Below, in pieces: positions 1 to 9,362 of a DNA stretch of 64,000 nt. Within the stretch, counting starts at the first letter, position 1. Each line of letters opens with the position of its first letter. The notes under the pieces were generated by a model. The model did not search any database and was not told the DNA's origin. It was given only the letters and a program-made list of their open reading frames with translations. The translations under genes were made by a program, and so were the position numbers. The DNA is from Mycolicibacterium rhodesiae JS60 (GTDB lineage: Bacteria; Actinomycetota; Actinomycetes; Mycobacteriales; Mycobacteriaceae): positions 1-64,000 of the forward strand of contig AGIQ01000001.1 in the NCBI GenBank assembly GCA_000230935.2. Direction: 5' to 3'.

Positions 1-861
1 GGTACCACCCGTGGCGACGCCGTCACCGCCTGTGCCTCCCATGCCGCCGGCGCCGCCGGTGCCGCCCGGGCTGTCTCCGCCGTTGCCGCCGTTGCCGCCG
101 GCGCGAAATAGAGCGCCGGCTCCGCCCTTACCGCCTGCGCCACCGGAGCCCGAGGCGCCTGCGGCACCCAAGAATCCGGTGCCGAACAGACCGCCGGCTC
201 CGCCCTTGCCGCCTTTGCCCCCCGCGCCGCCGGTACCGCCGATGCCGCCTGCCCCGCCCGCATCCTGGCCGGTGGCGCCTTTGCCGCCTTTGCCGCCGGC
301 ACCGCCGGTGCCGAACAGCCCACCGGACCCGCCCGCCCCTCCGTTACCGCCGGCCGTACCCGCTAGGTCGGCGTCGGCGCCGTTACCGCCGTTGCCACCG
401 TTGCCGAAGAAGAACCCCCCGTTCCCGCCCCTGCCGCCGTTGAAGCCGTCCCCGCCGTTGCCGAACAAGATGCCGGCGTTGCCGCCGTTGCATGCTGAGC
501 CAACACATCCCGGCAGGGCATCGGCACCGTCGCCGATGAAAAAGCCGATGATGGGCAGGGAGGGAATGGCTGCGCTGCTGATTCTCGCCATCGCGGCAGT
601 CGGGTTGACGCCCGCTCCCACTAGGCCACTACCGGGTTCGTATAGCCACCAGTTGGTCGTCGGAGCCGAGGGTGGGGGAGCAAACGGCGAGCCGAAGGAT
701 GCGAGCTGAACTTCTCGAGCAGCGACCGCGTGTGTCGGGCCGTCTGGTGGGACTGCCAACAGCACGGTGACGCCGACCGCTGCGGCTCCGCCTATGCCGG
801 TGGCCGCGAACTGTCGAGCCGAAATCCGTGGCGAGCGGTGTGTCTTGCGGTGCTTGGACAT
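1..861 (-). CDS. PGRS-type glycine-rich exported protein (partial, C-terminus outside window)
   Basis: An open frame runs from an ATG at 861 on the minus strand to the window edge with no stop (287 codons seen). GAAGG lies about 8 nt before the ATG. The N-terminus has a basic stretch and a hydrophobic segment typical of a Sec signal, then about 90 residues of ordinary sequence with a Trp-Trp pair, then from about residue 125 glycine-rich repeats of the GGxGGxGG and GNGG type seen in PGRS domains. No PE domain is visible, so it is not a canonical PE_PGRS protein. Family knowledge places PGRS domains at the cell surface; the role here is unknown. The next genes on the plus strand are divergent exported proteins. 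Confidence 0.8.
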   Translation of the reverse strand, partial: MSKHRKTHRSPRISARQFAATGIGGAAAVGVTVLLAVPPDGPTHAVAAREVQLASFGSPFAPPPSAPTTNWWLYEPGSGLVGAGVNPTAAMARISSAAIPSLPIIGFFIGDGADALPGCVGSACNGGNAGILFGNGGDGFNGGRGGNGGFFFGNGGNGGNGADADLAGTAGGNGGAGGSGGLFGTGGAGGKGGKGATGQDAGGAGGIGGTGGAGGKGGKGGAGGLFGTGFLGAAGASGSGGAGGKGGAGALFRAGGNGGNGGDSPGGTGGAGGMGGTGGDGVATGGT

Positions 862-964
862 CTTGGATCCTTCGAGGAGAGGCCCGGCCCTGCCGAGCGC
901 CGGCACTTCTGAGGCCTTGCTGAGAATTGCCGTCATCAACGCAAATAACTGCTGGTTGCGAGGA

Positions 965-984
965 CCGGGGACCTTGGTCCCCAG
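965..984. promoter_or_regulatory. DosR/DevR-like palindrome
   Basis: GGGGACC and GGTCCCC face each other across a TT spacer. Against the published 20-bp DosR consensus as I remember it (TTSGGGACTWWAGTCCCSAA), 15 positions agree, including both GGGAC/GTCCC cores. It sits 104 bp upstream of the PGRS-type gene and 164 bp upstream of the exported repeat protein, in their divergent intergenic region. The binding call is inference; the palindrome is observed. Confidence 0.35.
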
Positions 985-1148
985 AACCGATGTCGATGGT
1001 CGGTGTCGGATCCGGGCCGTCGACCGCAAAGGAGGGCACCGGCCAACAGCAGAAGGCCTCCTGAGTAGCGGCGCCAGTTCGCTGATTCGGCAAAGTTCTG
1101 TCCGCTTCTCCCGTTATCGTTGGGTCGCGTCTTGGGGGAGGGGCAACG

Positions 1149-3401
1149 ATGGCTGCGGCAGCGCATGTCGGACGTCTCGGCGGTCTTGCGCTTGCGCTGG
1201 GACTGGGAGCCGCAGTGGCAACGGCCAGCCAGGGAGTGGCATCGGCGGCGCCGTCGGACTCATCGGCGTCCTCGGGACGCCATCAGTCGACCGGGCACTC
1301 GAACAAGCCTGCGGGCAAGAGATCCGATGCCAGTCAACGACTTTCGGCAGCACCGCGACCGAAGTCGCCGCGCGGGATCCCGCAGCCGGCCGCACCGCCG
1401 CCCGATTCGCCCTTGTCATGGACGGTGCTGGCGGTCACTCGACGTCCGGAAGCGGCGGTCGCCGCCGTCAACCAAGCCCCCGTGATCCAGAGCGTCGCCC
1501 TGAGCGCGCCGGCACCGGCCACCGGGGCCGTCACCGGAACGGTTGTCGCCGACGACGCGGGCGGCGACAAGCTCACCTATCGGGCCAGCACGTCAGGCAA
1601 GGGCAAGGTGACCATCACCACCGCGGGCGTCTTCACCTACACCCCGACCGCGCAGGCCCGGCACAACGCGGCGCTCGTCAACGCCGACGCTCTCCTGACG
1701 TCGGACACGGTCAACGTCGTCGTCCGCGATCCCGCCGGTCTGAGCGCCACCACCGCGGTTACCGTGCCCATCTCGCCGAAGAACGCCGTGCCCGCCGCCA
1801 AGACCTCAGTCAACGCGCCGATCGCCAACACCGGCATCGTCTACGGCAAGGTCACCGGCACCGACGCGGACAAAGACCGTCTGCTCTTCAGCGTGACCCC
1901 GGTCAGCGCCAAGGGCGGCACCGTCACCATCAACGGCGGCGGCGCATTCGCCTACACCCCCACGCCGCAAGCCCGGCACATCGCCGCGGCGGGCATCGAC
2001 AAGACCGACACGTTCACCGTCACCATCGACGACGGTCACGGCGGAATCCTGACCGTCCCGGTCACCGTGGCGATCGGTCCGAAGAACGCCGCGCCGACCG
2101 GCAAGGCCGCTATCGGGCCGCGTGACGTGAACACCGGTGTGGTCACCGGCTCGGTGGTCGGCGCGGACACCGACGGCGACGGGATCACCTTCGCGGGCTC
2201 GATCACGACGGCCAAGGGCTCGGTCGTGGTCAACGCCGACGGCACCTTCACCTACACCCCGACCACCGCCGCGCGGGCCAAGGCCGCAGTGTTCAGCGGG
2301 CCGACCGCGGACAAGATCGACACGTTCACGGTGACTCTGAACGACGGCCACGGCGGCACCACCAAGGTCGCGGTCGCCATCACCGTCAGCCCCGGCAACA
2401 CGATCGCCGCCAACGGGCTCACCACGTTCTGCGGCTGCACCCTGATGCCGGCCGACACGATCTTCCACGCCGATATCAGCGATCTTCCAGTGCAGCCGAA
2501 ATCCGCCACCTGGCTGGACGTGCTGGGTGCGGGCCGAGGTGCCACCCTCGGTGCCAACTGGGGGAACAAGTGGATGAAGAGCACGGGCGGCATGCCGGTC
2601 AACGTGGTTGGCGCGACGCATCCCACCGAGAAGGTGGTTTTCAACCGCGGCTACTCGACCAGCGGGCCCAGCATCGACAGCCGGCCCTACGCGATACCGA
2701 ATCGGCCGATCGTCGAGGGCATGCCGTCGCTACCGGCCTGGGATCGCCACCTGTTGGTGTTCCAAGAGGGAACGTGCATCTCGCAGGAGCTCTACAACGT
2801 CGCCAACGGCGTGGAGATGCCGGCCAACAGCCCACTCGACGGTCTTGGCAACGCGCTCTACCGCGCCCGGTACGGATCGAAGTGGATCGCCGAGGCGGGG
2901 GTGCACTACGACATGAGCTCGCCGCTGTACCCGGCCGTCGGGTGGGCGAACGCCTCACACCTGCCGTATCTGCCGATGATCCTGCGCCCCGACGATCTGG
3001 CCCGCGGCAGCATCGACCACATGCTCGGCATCGTCATCGCCAAAGACAAGGGCACCGGCTACACCTGGCCGGCCGGTGGAGGCGACGGGACCGGCGTCAA
3101 CCCGGACGGCGTGCCGATGGGCAGCGTCCTGCGGCTGCGTTCCGATTTCGACATGTCCGGATACTCGGCCACCACCCAGGTGGTGCTGCGGGCGCTGCAG
3201 GAACACGGCGCCGTGATCTACGACTCGACCACCCCGGGCCAGGACGGCGCCAAGCTGCTCGCCATGAGCAACGGTTGGGCCGGAACCGAGCACCTCACCG
3301 CTCAGGCCGAACTCAACACCGTGCCGATGAGTGCCTTCGAGGTCGTCGACGTGTCCGGCATCCTGGTCGATCCGGCCACCGGCTGGCAGATTCACATCTG
3401 A
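1149..3401 (+). CDS. Exported protein with three Ig/cadherin-like (VCBS-type) repeats
   Basis: 750 residues, ATG start preceded by GGGGGAGG. Residues 1-34 form a signal peptide ending near SAA. A Ser/Pro/Lys-rich linker runs to about 105. Three tandem repeats of about 100 residues follow (roughly 108-212, 213-313, 314-413), each with a FTYTPT or FAYTPT strand and the later two with DTFTVT and DGHGG motifs. These are the hallmarks of VCBS/tandem cadherin-like domains found in mycobacterial surface proteins. Residues 415-750 form a separate domain with an early CGC motif that I do not recognise. Probably an extracellular adhesion or carbohydrate-facing protein; function inferred only from architecture. 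It shares its leader style with the gene at 5373. Confidence 0.85.
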   Translation: MAAAAHVGRLGGLALALGLGAAVATASQGVASAAPSDSSASSGRHQSTGHSNKPAGKRSDASQRLSAAPRPKSPRGIPQPAAPPPDSPLSWTVLAVTRRPEAAVAAVNQAPVIQSVALSAPAPATGAVTGTVVADDAGGDKLTYRASTSGKGKVTITTAGVFTYTPTAQARHNAALVNADALLTSDTVNVVVRDPAGLSATTAVTVPISPKNAVPAAKTSVNAPIANTGIVYGKVTGTDADKDRLLFSVTPVSAKGGTVTINGGGAFAYTPTPQARHIAAAGIDKTDTFTVTIDDGHGGILTVPVTVAIGPKNAAPTGKAAIGPRDVNTGVVTGSVVGADTDGDGITFAGSITTAKGSVVVNADGTFTYTPTTAARAKAAVFSGPTADKIDTFTVTLNDGHGGTTKVAVAITVSPGNTIAANGLTTFCGCTLMPADTIFHADISDLPVQPKSATWLDVLGAGRGATLGANWGNKWMKSTGGMPVNVVGATHPTEKVVFNRGYSTSGPSIDSRPYAIPNRPIVEGMPSLPAWDRHLLVFQEGTCISQELYNVANGVEMPANSPLDGLGNALYRARYGSKWIAEAGVHYDMSSPLYPAVGWANASHLPYLPMILRPDDLARGSIDHMLGIVIAKDKGTGYTWPAGGGDGTGVNPDGVPMGSVLRLRSDFDMSGYSATTQVVLRALQEHGAVIYDSTTPGQDGAKLLAMSNGWAGTEHLTAQAELNTVPMSAFEVVDVSGILVDPATGWQIHI
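1470..2390 (+). repeat. Three in-gene repeats encoding cadherin-like domains
   Basis: Three imperfect direct repeats of about 300 bp inside the exported protein gene. Each encodes one beta-sandwich unit with the FxYTPT strand. Boundaries are approximate and were set from the protein alignment made by eye. Confidence 0.6.
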
Positions 3402-3511
3402 TTGCCGGGCGGGTTCACTATTGCCGCGGCGGCCTCCTGTGGTAGACACTCAGCAAACTCGCTCTAAGGAAAATCTCAGCTGAGCGATGCGGTCGGAGCA
3501 CAGGGGGCAGG

Positions 3512-5227
3512 ATGAAGCACAGTGACAGCGCACGGCGCCCGCGCCGTCAGCCATACGCATGGCTGGGCGCCGGTGCCGTGACGCTGGGCATCGGTGCCGC
3601 GCTGGCCAGCGGTTGCGCCGTCGCCTCCGCCGACACCGGCGCCGGGTCGGGTTCGGCCAAGGCCTCGTCGAGCAGCTCGGACAGCAGCTCAGCGTCCTCG
3701 ACGGCCCGCAACTCGTCGGCAACGAAGAAGACGACCGCCCATTCCGCCCGCAGCGGTGTCGCCACCTCGTCGGGTGCAACAGCCGACTCGCGGAAGGCAC
3801 CGGCCGCCGCGTCGAGCAACACCTCGGTGGCCGCCGCCGTCGACACCGGCGGAACCGAGACCACCACCACGATGACCACGACGACCACGGCGACCGGTCA
3901 CTCGGCGCGCGTGCGCACCGCGGCCGCCGAGACCACCGCGGCCGCGGCCTTGCCCGCGGCCGATCCGTCGCCGAACATGAATGGCTACCTGCCGTCGGAG
4001 CCGATCGTCGCGGGTGTCGCGGTGAACCTGGCCCAACAGCAGATCGCCGACGCGCGGGCGCTGCTGCAGCAACAGACCTGGGGCAGCGGCAACATTCCGG
4101 CCGGCATCGTCGCGATCATCCCGCAGGTGCTGCTCGCGCAGGCCGCGTTGTCGCTCGATACCTGGGAAACCGCGATCACTCCCGCCCAATCGCTGTACGC
4201 CAGGACCTCCGGCGTTCCGTTCGTGCACGAACTGGCCGGCGTGAGCCTGCTGGGCGCGCTGCTGCTCCCGACGCTGGCCACCACCGCGCTGAACAGCGCG
4301 GGTCTGTTCCTGCCGCTCGTCGGCGCCTTCGAAGGAACCGGCGGCATCACGCCGGTGCAGAACCTGGTCAGCACGGCCGCGCTGAACGGCCGGGTGTACG
4401 CACTGGTCCCGGTGGTGATGCGGGCCACGACCGAGCCGATCGTGTACATCTCGATCAACGGCGGACAGAGCACACCCGTGCTCGTCGACACCGGCTCGTC
4501 GGGCTTGGTGGTCACCATGGCCTCGGTCGGTGACGCCGCCCCCCTGGGATCACCGACCGGCACCGGTTCGAGCGGTTACAGCGGCGGCCTGAGCTATGAC
4601 TACACGACGTACACGACGACGGTGAACTTCGGAAACGGCATCGTCTCCGGGCCCACGAGCGTGAACATCGTCGACGCCGACGACGAGGCGACAGCACTGG
4701 CCTTCTTCCACCAGCTCGGTGGCGCATCCGGGGTGCTCGGAATCGGCGCCAACGCCGCCGGCCCGGGGCCGAGCATTCCGACCACAGCGTTGCCCGGTGA
4801 GCTCAGCGACGGCGTGTTTCTCTATCAGGGCTTGTTCCTCGGAATCGCGGGCGTGATGGTGTTCGGGCCCAACCCGTTGCCGGTCCGGACTTCGGTGCCC
4901 GGCGCGCCTGATGCCTACCTCAACGTGAAGATCAACAACGGAACCCCGACGCAGGTCGGTGCGATCATCGACTCCGGCGGTGTGTACGGCACCATCCTGT
5001 CCTCGCAGATCGGTGGTGCTAGTTATGTGCCGGTCGGGACCAGGATCTCGGTGTACACCCCCGACGGTGTGCTGCTGTACTCCTATATCGTCACCTCGCA
5101 GAACCGGCCGACGGTGATCACGAGCGGGCTGATCAACACCGGGTACGCGCCGTTCCAGCACGGCCCGGTCTACATCAACTACACCGCGCCCGACGGCATC
5201 GGTTCGACCGATTTCGACTACGCCTGA
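3512..5227 (+). CDS. PecA-like exported aspartic protease
   Basis: 571 residues. The N-terminus is basic with a hydrophobic segment ending near ASAD (signal peptide), followed by a Ser/Thr/Ala-rich linker to about residue 150. The C-terminal half resembles the aspartic protease domain of PecA/PE_PGRS35-type proteins: catalytic motif DTGSSG with Asp326 and a second-lobe DSGG with Asp487, giving the two-lobed pepsin arrangement. PecA enzymes cleave PE-domain proteins at the mycobacterial surface. Here no PE domain is present, so export is probably through Sec rather than ESX-5. The nearby PGRS-type protein also lacks a PE domain and is a possible substrate (inference). Protease fold assignment is good; substrate is unknown. 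Confidence 0.8.
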   Translation: MKHSDSARRPRRQPYAWLGAGAVTLGIGAALASGCAVASADTGAGSGSAKASSSSSDSSSASSTARNSSATKKTTAHSARSGVATSSGATADSRKAPAAASSNTSVAAAVDTGGTETTTTMTTTTTATGHSARVRTAAAETTAAAALPAADPSPNMNGYLPSEPIVAGVAVNLAQQQIADARALLQQQTWGSGNIPAGIVAIIPQVLLAQAALSLDTWETAITPAQSLYARTSGVPFVHELAGVSLLGALLLPTLATTALNSAGLFLPLVGAFEGTGGITPVQNLVSTAALNGRVYALVPVVMRATTEPIVYISINGGQSTPVLVDTGSSGLVVTMASVGDAAPLGSPTGTGSSGYSGGLSYDYTTYTTTVNFGNGIVSGPTSVNIVDADDEATALAFFHQLGGASGVLGIGANAAGPGPSIPTTALPGELSDGVFLYQGLFLGIAGVMVFGPNPLPVRTSVPGAPDAYLNVKINNGTPTQVGAIIDSGGVYGTILSSQIGGASYVPVGTRISVYTPDGVLLYSYIVTSQNRPTVITSGLINTGYAPFQHGPVYINYTAPDGIGSTDFDYA

Positions 5228-5372
5228 TTCTTTGGCGCCCAACGCGACTCGATGAATCCGCAAGTACAGCAAATGCATAGCCGACAGTTTCGGCGTTTCG
5301 CGAACCCGTAGCTACTGACGGGTTTACCCTCCGCAAAGGCAGAGTTGCCGTTGGTCGGGGAGGTAGACAATC

Positions 5373-7853
5373 ATGGGTGCTTCGCGCTTTGTGGGCCGGG
5401 TTGGCGGATTGGCGGTGGCCCTTGGGGTCGGCGCCGCTCTGTTTTCCACGGGATATGGCGTCGCGTGGGCTGACACGTCGACGGGATCGTCGGCGGCAGG
5501 CTCGAATTCCAGCTCGTCGAGCGGGAATTCTTCGACCGCGAGTTCGTCGGGTAAGACGACTGCGACGTCGAAACGGTCGGCCGTCGCCGGGTCGGGCAAG
5601 CCCGCGGGCCCCGGTGGCGCCAAGTCCGGGGCCAAGCACTCGACGGCCGGGGCGGCACAATCGCGCGCCGACTCCTCGGTGTCCGCCCAGACGGCCAGTT
5701 CATCAGAAACGACGGCAAACAATTCAGCATCGCCGTCGGCGAGTTCGACTGCCGCATCGGTGACTTCGGTCGCCTCGCTGACTCCCAGGTTGCCCGCCCT
5801 GCCCACGCCGGGGGCGATCTCGGCAGCGCTGACCACGGCACTTCACGGTGCCCTGGACCCCTTCACCGGCGGCCTGCCGGCAGCGCCCGCTGACTCGCCG
5901 CTCGCCCTGGCCTTCGCGGCAGCGCAGCGCAGGGCGAACGCGGCGGCGCTGGCCAACCCGATCACCATCGCCCCGGTGCTGGTGATCAACGACGGCATCA
6001 TCGACGGCACCACGGGTGCGAGTCCTACGACCGGGCTCACCTATACGTTGATCAGCGGACCCAGCCTGGGCGGGAAGATCACGTTCTCGGCGACCGGTGA
6101 CACCAACTACGTGCCAGGCAATTTCAGCTATCTGCCCAACCAATCGGCGCTCAGTGGAGCGACGAACGAGCAGTTCAAGATCCTGGTCGCCCAACAGACG
6201 CAGTTCGACCAGATCCTCGAGAGCATCCCGATTCTCGGTGGTCTTGCCGGGCAGGTGATCGTCGTCCTGCACCAGACCCCGGTACTCGGTGACCTGCTGG
6301 CACCGATCATCGGGTATTCACAAATCGCCACGTTCAATTCGACCGACGTGCTGCCCGCCACCGACCCGGTGGCCTACACCTACAAGGTGTCTTCGTTCGA
6401 CGGCACACTGATCAGTGTCAACTGGTTCCCGAAACTCGGCCTCACCGGATCCGACACGGCGCCAACGATTCTCGACGGTCCCGGCCTGGCCACCCCCGGC
6501 CAGACCGATCCGTACACGCAGTACGGCATCGGCGGACTCACCCCGGGTGTTTCACTGCTGCGGGAGAACTACAACGTGGTCAGCTGGGACCCGCGCGGCG
6601 AGTTCGCCTCGGGCGGCGTGTTGCAGCTCGACAACCCGTTCTTCGAGGGCCGCGATGTTTCAGCGATCTTGAATTGGGTTGCTGGGCTGGATAATTCGCT
6701 GATCGATGGCCCGAACGACCCCCGGGTCGGAATGGTCGGCGGTTCTTACGGGGGTGGCATCCAGCTCACCAGTGCGGCCACCGATCCGCGGATCGACGCG
6801 ATCGTCCCCGGCATCTCCTGGAATTCGCTGAACAATTCGCTCTACCCGGACGGTTCGTTCAAGACGTCCTACGCCTCGCTGCTGCTGTTGTCGCTGGTGT
6901 TGTCGAACGCCCGGATCAACAACCAGATCTATCTGGGCATCATCACCGGTGACCTGATCGGCCTGCTGAGCCAGACCGCGCAGGCGGTGCTGAGCAGCAG
7001 TGGTCCCACCTCGCTGCTGAACCAGTTGAAGGCCCCGGCGCTGCTGATCCAGGGCACCGTCGACGTCCTGTTCACCCTGCAACAGTCGATCGACAACGCC
7101 GAGACCATCCTCGGCAACCCATACGACACCCCGGTGAAGATGATCTGGTTCTGCGGCGGCCACGGCGTGTGTCTGACCAACGACGGCTACGACAATCCCA
7201 ACCTGGCCTCGACGTTCGCCTGGCTGGACTACTACGTCAAGGACGGCAACACCAGCGGGATGCCGGACATCCCCAACTTCCAGTTCACCGATCAGTACGG
7301 AACGTGGTTCGAGTCCGATTACCTTCCGACGACGGGTAGTGCGTTGTTCGGCACGCCGGACCAAGCGGTGACCGGGGCCTCGGGCGGCACGCTGGGCATC
7401 GTCCCGATCATCGGGGGCTCCGGGCCGGCGCCACAGGCCTCGATTCCGTATTCGCTCGGGTTGGCGTCCGAAGCCAGCAATGCGATCAACGTCGCCGTTC
7501 CGACGCAGCCCGGCACCAAGTATCTGGGCGCGCCGACGATCAGTTTCGACTACCAGGGCCTGGGGACCAGCCGCTTCGTCTACGCGCAGTTGGTCGACAA
7601 CCAGACCGGCCTGGTGGTGGGCAACCTGGTGACGCCGGTGCCGGTGACCCTGGACGGGCGCAGCCACAGCGTCACTTTCAACATGGAGAACATCGTCTAC
7701 AACGTGGCCAACCCGGGCGATGATCTGACCCTGCAGATCACCAGTTCAGCTACCGCATATGAGAGGTTCACCGCGTTCGGCGTCATCAACATCTCCAATA
7801 TCGACCTGACACTGCCCACGGCCAATCCGGCGAACATCACCCCGGAGCCGTAG
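5373..7853 (+). CDS. Exported alpha/beta hydrolase, CocE/NonD or X-Pro peptidase-like
   Basis: 826 residues; signal peptide (residues 1-34, ending AWAD) and Ser/Ala/Thr-rich linker to about 125. The core carries a complete alpha/beta-hydrolase triad: nucleophile Ser458 in GGSYGGG, Asp564 in GTVDVLF and His597 in GGHGVC. A C-terminal beta-rich region (about 680-826) resembles the jelly-roll domain that follows the catalytic domain in S15/CocE peptidases and esterases. The region 190-320 carries repeat-like beta sequence with a DGT motif. Likely acts outside the membrane on an acyl or peptide bond; the substrate cannot be told. The leader sequence (GRVGGLAVALGVGAA) closely resembles that of the protein at 1149. 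Confidence 0.8.
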   Translation: MGASRFVGRVGGLAVALGVGAALFSTGYGVAWADTSTGSSAAGSNSSSSSGNSSTASSSGKTTATSKRSAVAGSGKPAGPGGAKSGAKHSTAGAAQSRADSSVSAQTASSSETTANNSASPSASSTAASVTSVASLTPRLPALPTPGAISAALTTALHGALDPFTGGLPAAPADSPLALAFAAAQRRANAAALANPITIAPVLVINDGIIDGTTGASPTTGLTYTLISGPSLGGKITFSATGDTNYVPGNFSYLPNQSALSGATNEQFKILVAQQTQFDQILESIPILGGLAGQVIVVLHQTPVLGDLLAPIIGYSQIATFNSTDVLPATDPVAYTYKVSSFDGTLISVNWFPKLGLTGSDTAPTILDGPGLATPGQTDPYTQYGIGGLTPGVSLLRENYNVVSWDPRGEFASGGVLQLDNPFFEGRDVSAILNWVAGLDNSLIDGPNDPRVGMVGGSYGGGIQLTSAATDPRIDAIVPGISWNSLNNSLYPDGSFKTSYASLLLLSLVLSNARINNQIYLGIITGDLIGLLSQTAQAVLSSSGPTSLLNQLKAPALLIQGTVDVLFTLQQSIDNAETILGNPYDTPVKMIWFCGGHGVCLTNDGYDNPNLASTFAWLDYYVKDGNTSGMPDIPNFQFTDQYGTWFESDYLPTTGSALFGTPDQAVTGASGGTLGIVPIIGGSGPAPQASIPYSLGLASEASNAINVAVPTQPGTKYLGAPTISFDYQGLGTSRFVYAQLVDNQTGLVVGNLVTPVPVTLDGRSHSVTFNMENIVYNVANPGDDLTLQITSSATAYERFTAFGVINISNIDLTLPTANPANITPEP

Positions 7854-7990
7854 CAACTTTCGGTGCGGACGGGCCAGGCGTTGACGGCCACGTAAGTTGT
7901 TGGTGCGCGCGGAAATTCGACTAAAGTGCCTCTTGTTGCAAACGTGTGCGACGGGGTCGGGGCGCTTGAGGTCGTAAAGGAATTCACACG

Positions 7991-8239
7991 ATGACACTGA
8001 CGAAGATCGCGGCAGCAGCGGCACTTTCCGGGGCGCTGGGGTTGGCCGGGCTCGGCTTCGGCGCCGGATTCGCCTACGCCGACCCGGGCCACGGCCACGG
8101 GCATGGCCACGGCGACTGGAATTGGGACGACGACCACGGACCCCGGGACTGGCGTGGCCCGTTCTACTTCGGGCAACCGTCGGCGTGCGTGCAGGCCACC
8201 GGCCCGTTCGGTTATCTGAGCGGCAGCGCCTGCGTCTAG
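7991..8239 (+). CDS. Small His/Gly-rich exported protein
   Basis: 82 residues, ATG with GTAAAGG upstream. Residues 1-29 are a clear signal peptide ending AYA. The mature part of about 53 residues starts with alternating GHGHGHGHG, then an acidic-aromatic patch (WNWDDDH) and two cysteines near the C-terminus that could form a disulfide. The His run suggests metal binding, but no family is recognised. Its stop codon overlaps the stop codon of the convergent gene within the tetramer CTAG at 8236-8239. Confidence 0.75.
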   Translation: MTLTKIAAAAALSGALGLAGLGFGAGFAYADPGHGHGHGHGDWNWDDDHGPRDWRGPFYFGQPSACVQATGPFGYLSGSACV

Positions 8240-9306
8240 CTCGACGGCACCACGCCACGGGCCTTGGGCAGGGTCAGATCGTTGTAGGTCGCGATTCCGG
8301 GCGGAGCGGCGACTACCGCGGGAATGGCGTGGATCGGCGGCATGGCCGTCATGATGTGGCCGAGCACGAAGAAGTCTTCGAGCGATTTGGCGTTCTCGAT
8401 CATGTCCATCGGCGGCAGGAAGCCGACCTGCATATTGACCGTCGGGCGTCCGTCGATGGTGATCTTCCAGCCGTCGGCGTCGAGCTGCCAGTCGGGCTCC
8501 AGTGTCTGGCCCTTCTTCCACCGCACGTTGATGTCGATGACGGTCTTGCCGTTCGCGATGCCCTGCCAGCTGGCGTAGACGCCGGCCACCCGACCGGCCT
8601 TGATGGTCCACGACGCCATCGGCAGATCCTCGGTGGTCTGCGCGTATTCGGACACGCACGTGATCTCGTCCAGTTCGACGCCGAGTGAGTCGGCGACCAG
8701 CTGTACGGCCTCGGCGAACACCGCGGTGCCCTTGGCGGCCATCGGCTGCAGATCGGGATCGTCGATCGCCATGTCGAAACCGACGGGACGTTCGGTCTCG
8801 GGGGAGTCGTAGAGCGTGGTGTCGGCCGACTCGGCGATGGTGACCTTGTCGACGCGGTCGCAGGCGGTGGCGGCCACGATCGCCAGCAGCTCGGCGAAGC
8901 CGGGGCTCACACCCGAGCCGAACATCGTCGACCCGCCGCTCGTGCAGGCCTCTTCGATGCGGGCGCGGCCCTCGCCGAGGTTCTGGCCGGTGATGAACGA
9001 GGCCGAGGCGACCACGTTGACGCCGGCGGACAGGATCCGGACCAATTCGTCGACGTCGATCCACATCGGGTTGTAGACGACGCAGTCCGGCTTCAGCGCG
9101 AGCAGGGCGTCGATGTCGTTGGTGGCCGTGACTCCCAGCGGCTCGATGCCGACCAGTTCCCCGACGTCGCGGCCGGCTTTATCCGCTGACCAGGCATAAC
9201 AGCCGACGAGTTCGAGGGTGGGGTTGGTGGCGATCGCTTGGACGGAGCTCTTGCCGACGTTGCCGGTCGTCCACTGGACGACGCGATAGGGGGAGGTGTT
9301 GGGCAC
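8236..9306 (-). CDS. NAD(P)-dependent dehydrogenase, dihydrodipicolinate reductase-like
   Basis: 356 residues. The N-terminus has a Rossmann motif (TTGNVGK at about residues 13-19) and an overall layout typical of the mycobacterial dihydrodipicolinate-reductase-like family, related to amine and 2,4-diaminopentanoate dehydrogenases. True DapB is about 245-270 residues, so this longer protein is a paralogue whose substrate is not known. A conserved-looking GSGVSPGF segment lies at about 150. Next upstream, 56 bp away, is lucA on the same strand, with no sign of coupling. Confidence 0.7.
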   Translation of the reverse strand: MPNTSPYRVVQWTTGNVGKSSVQAIATNPTLELVGCYAWSADKAGRDVGELVGIEPLGVTATNDIDALLALKPDCVVYNPMWIDVDELVRILSAGVNVVASASFITGQNLGEGRARIEEACTSGGSTMFGSGVSPGFAELLAIVAATACDRVDKVTIAESADTTLYDSPETERPVGFDMAIDDPDLQPMAAKGTAVFAEAVQLVADSLGVELDEITCVSEYAQTTEDLPMASWTIKAGRVAGVYASWQGIANGKTVIDINVRWKKGQTLEPDWQLDADGWKITIDGRPTVNMQVGFLPPMDMIENAKSLEDFFVLGHIMTAMPPIHAIPAVVAAPPGIATYNDLTLPKARGVVPSS

Positions 9307-9362
9307 TCGCTCAGCATAGGGTTGCGCGCAATGCCGACACAGGTATTTAGGTGAACTTTCTT

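Noticed and set aside
1..480. Short tandem repeats possibly a CRISPR array
   Set aside because: The repeats follow codon periodicity of GGX triplets, have no spacers of uniform length, and no cas gene is present.
11..709. Pro-rich open frame on the plus strand
   Set aside because: It is the antisense image of the glycine-rich PGRS gene; PxxPP runs are what GG codons give in reverse.
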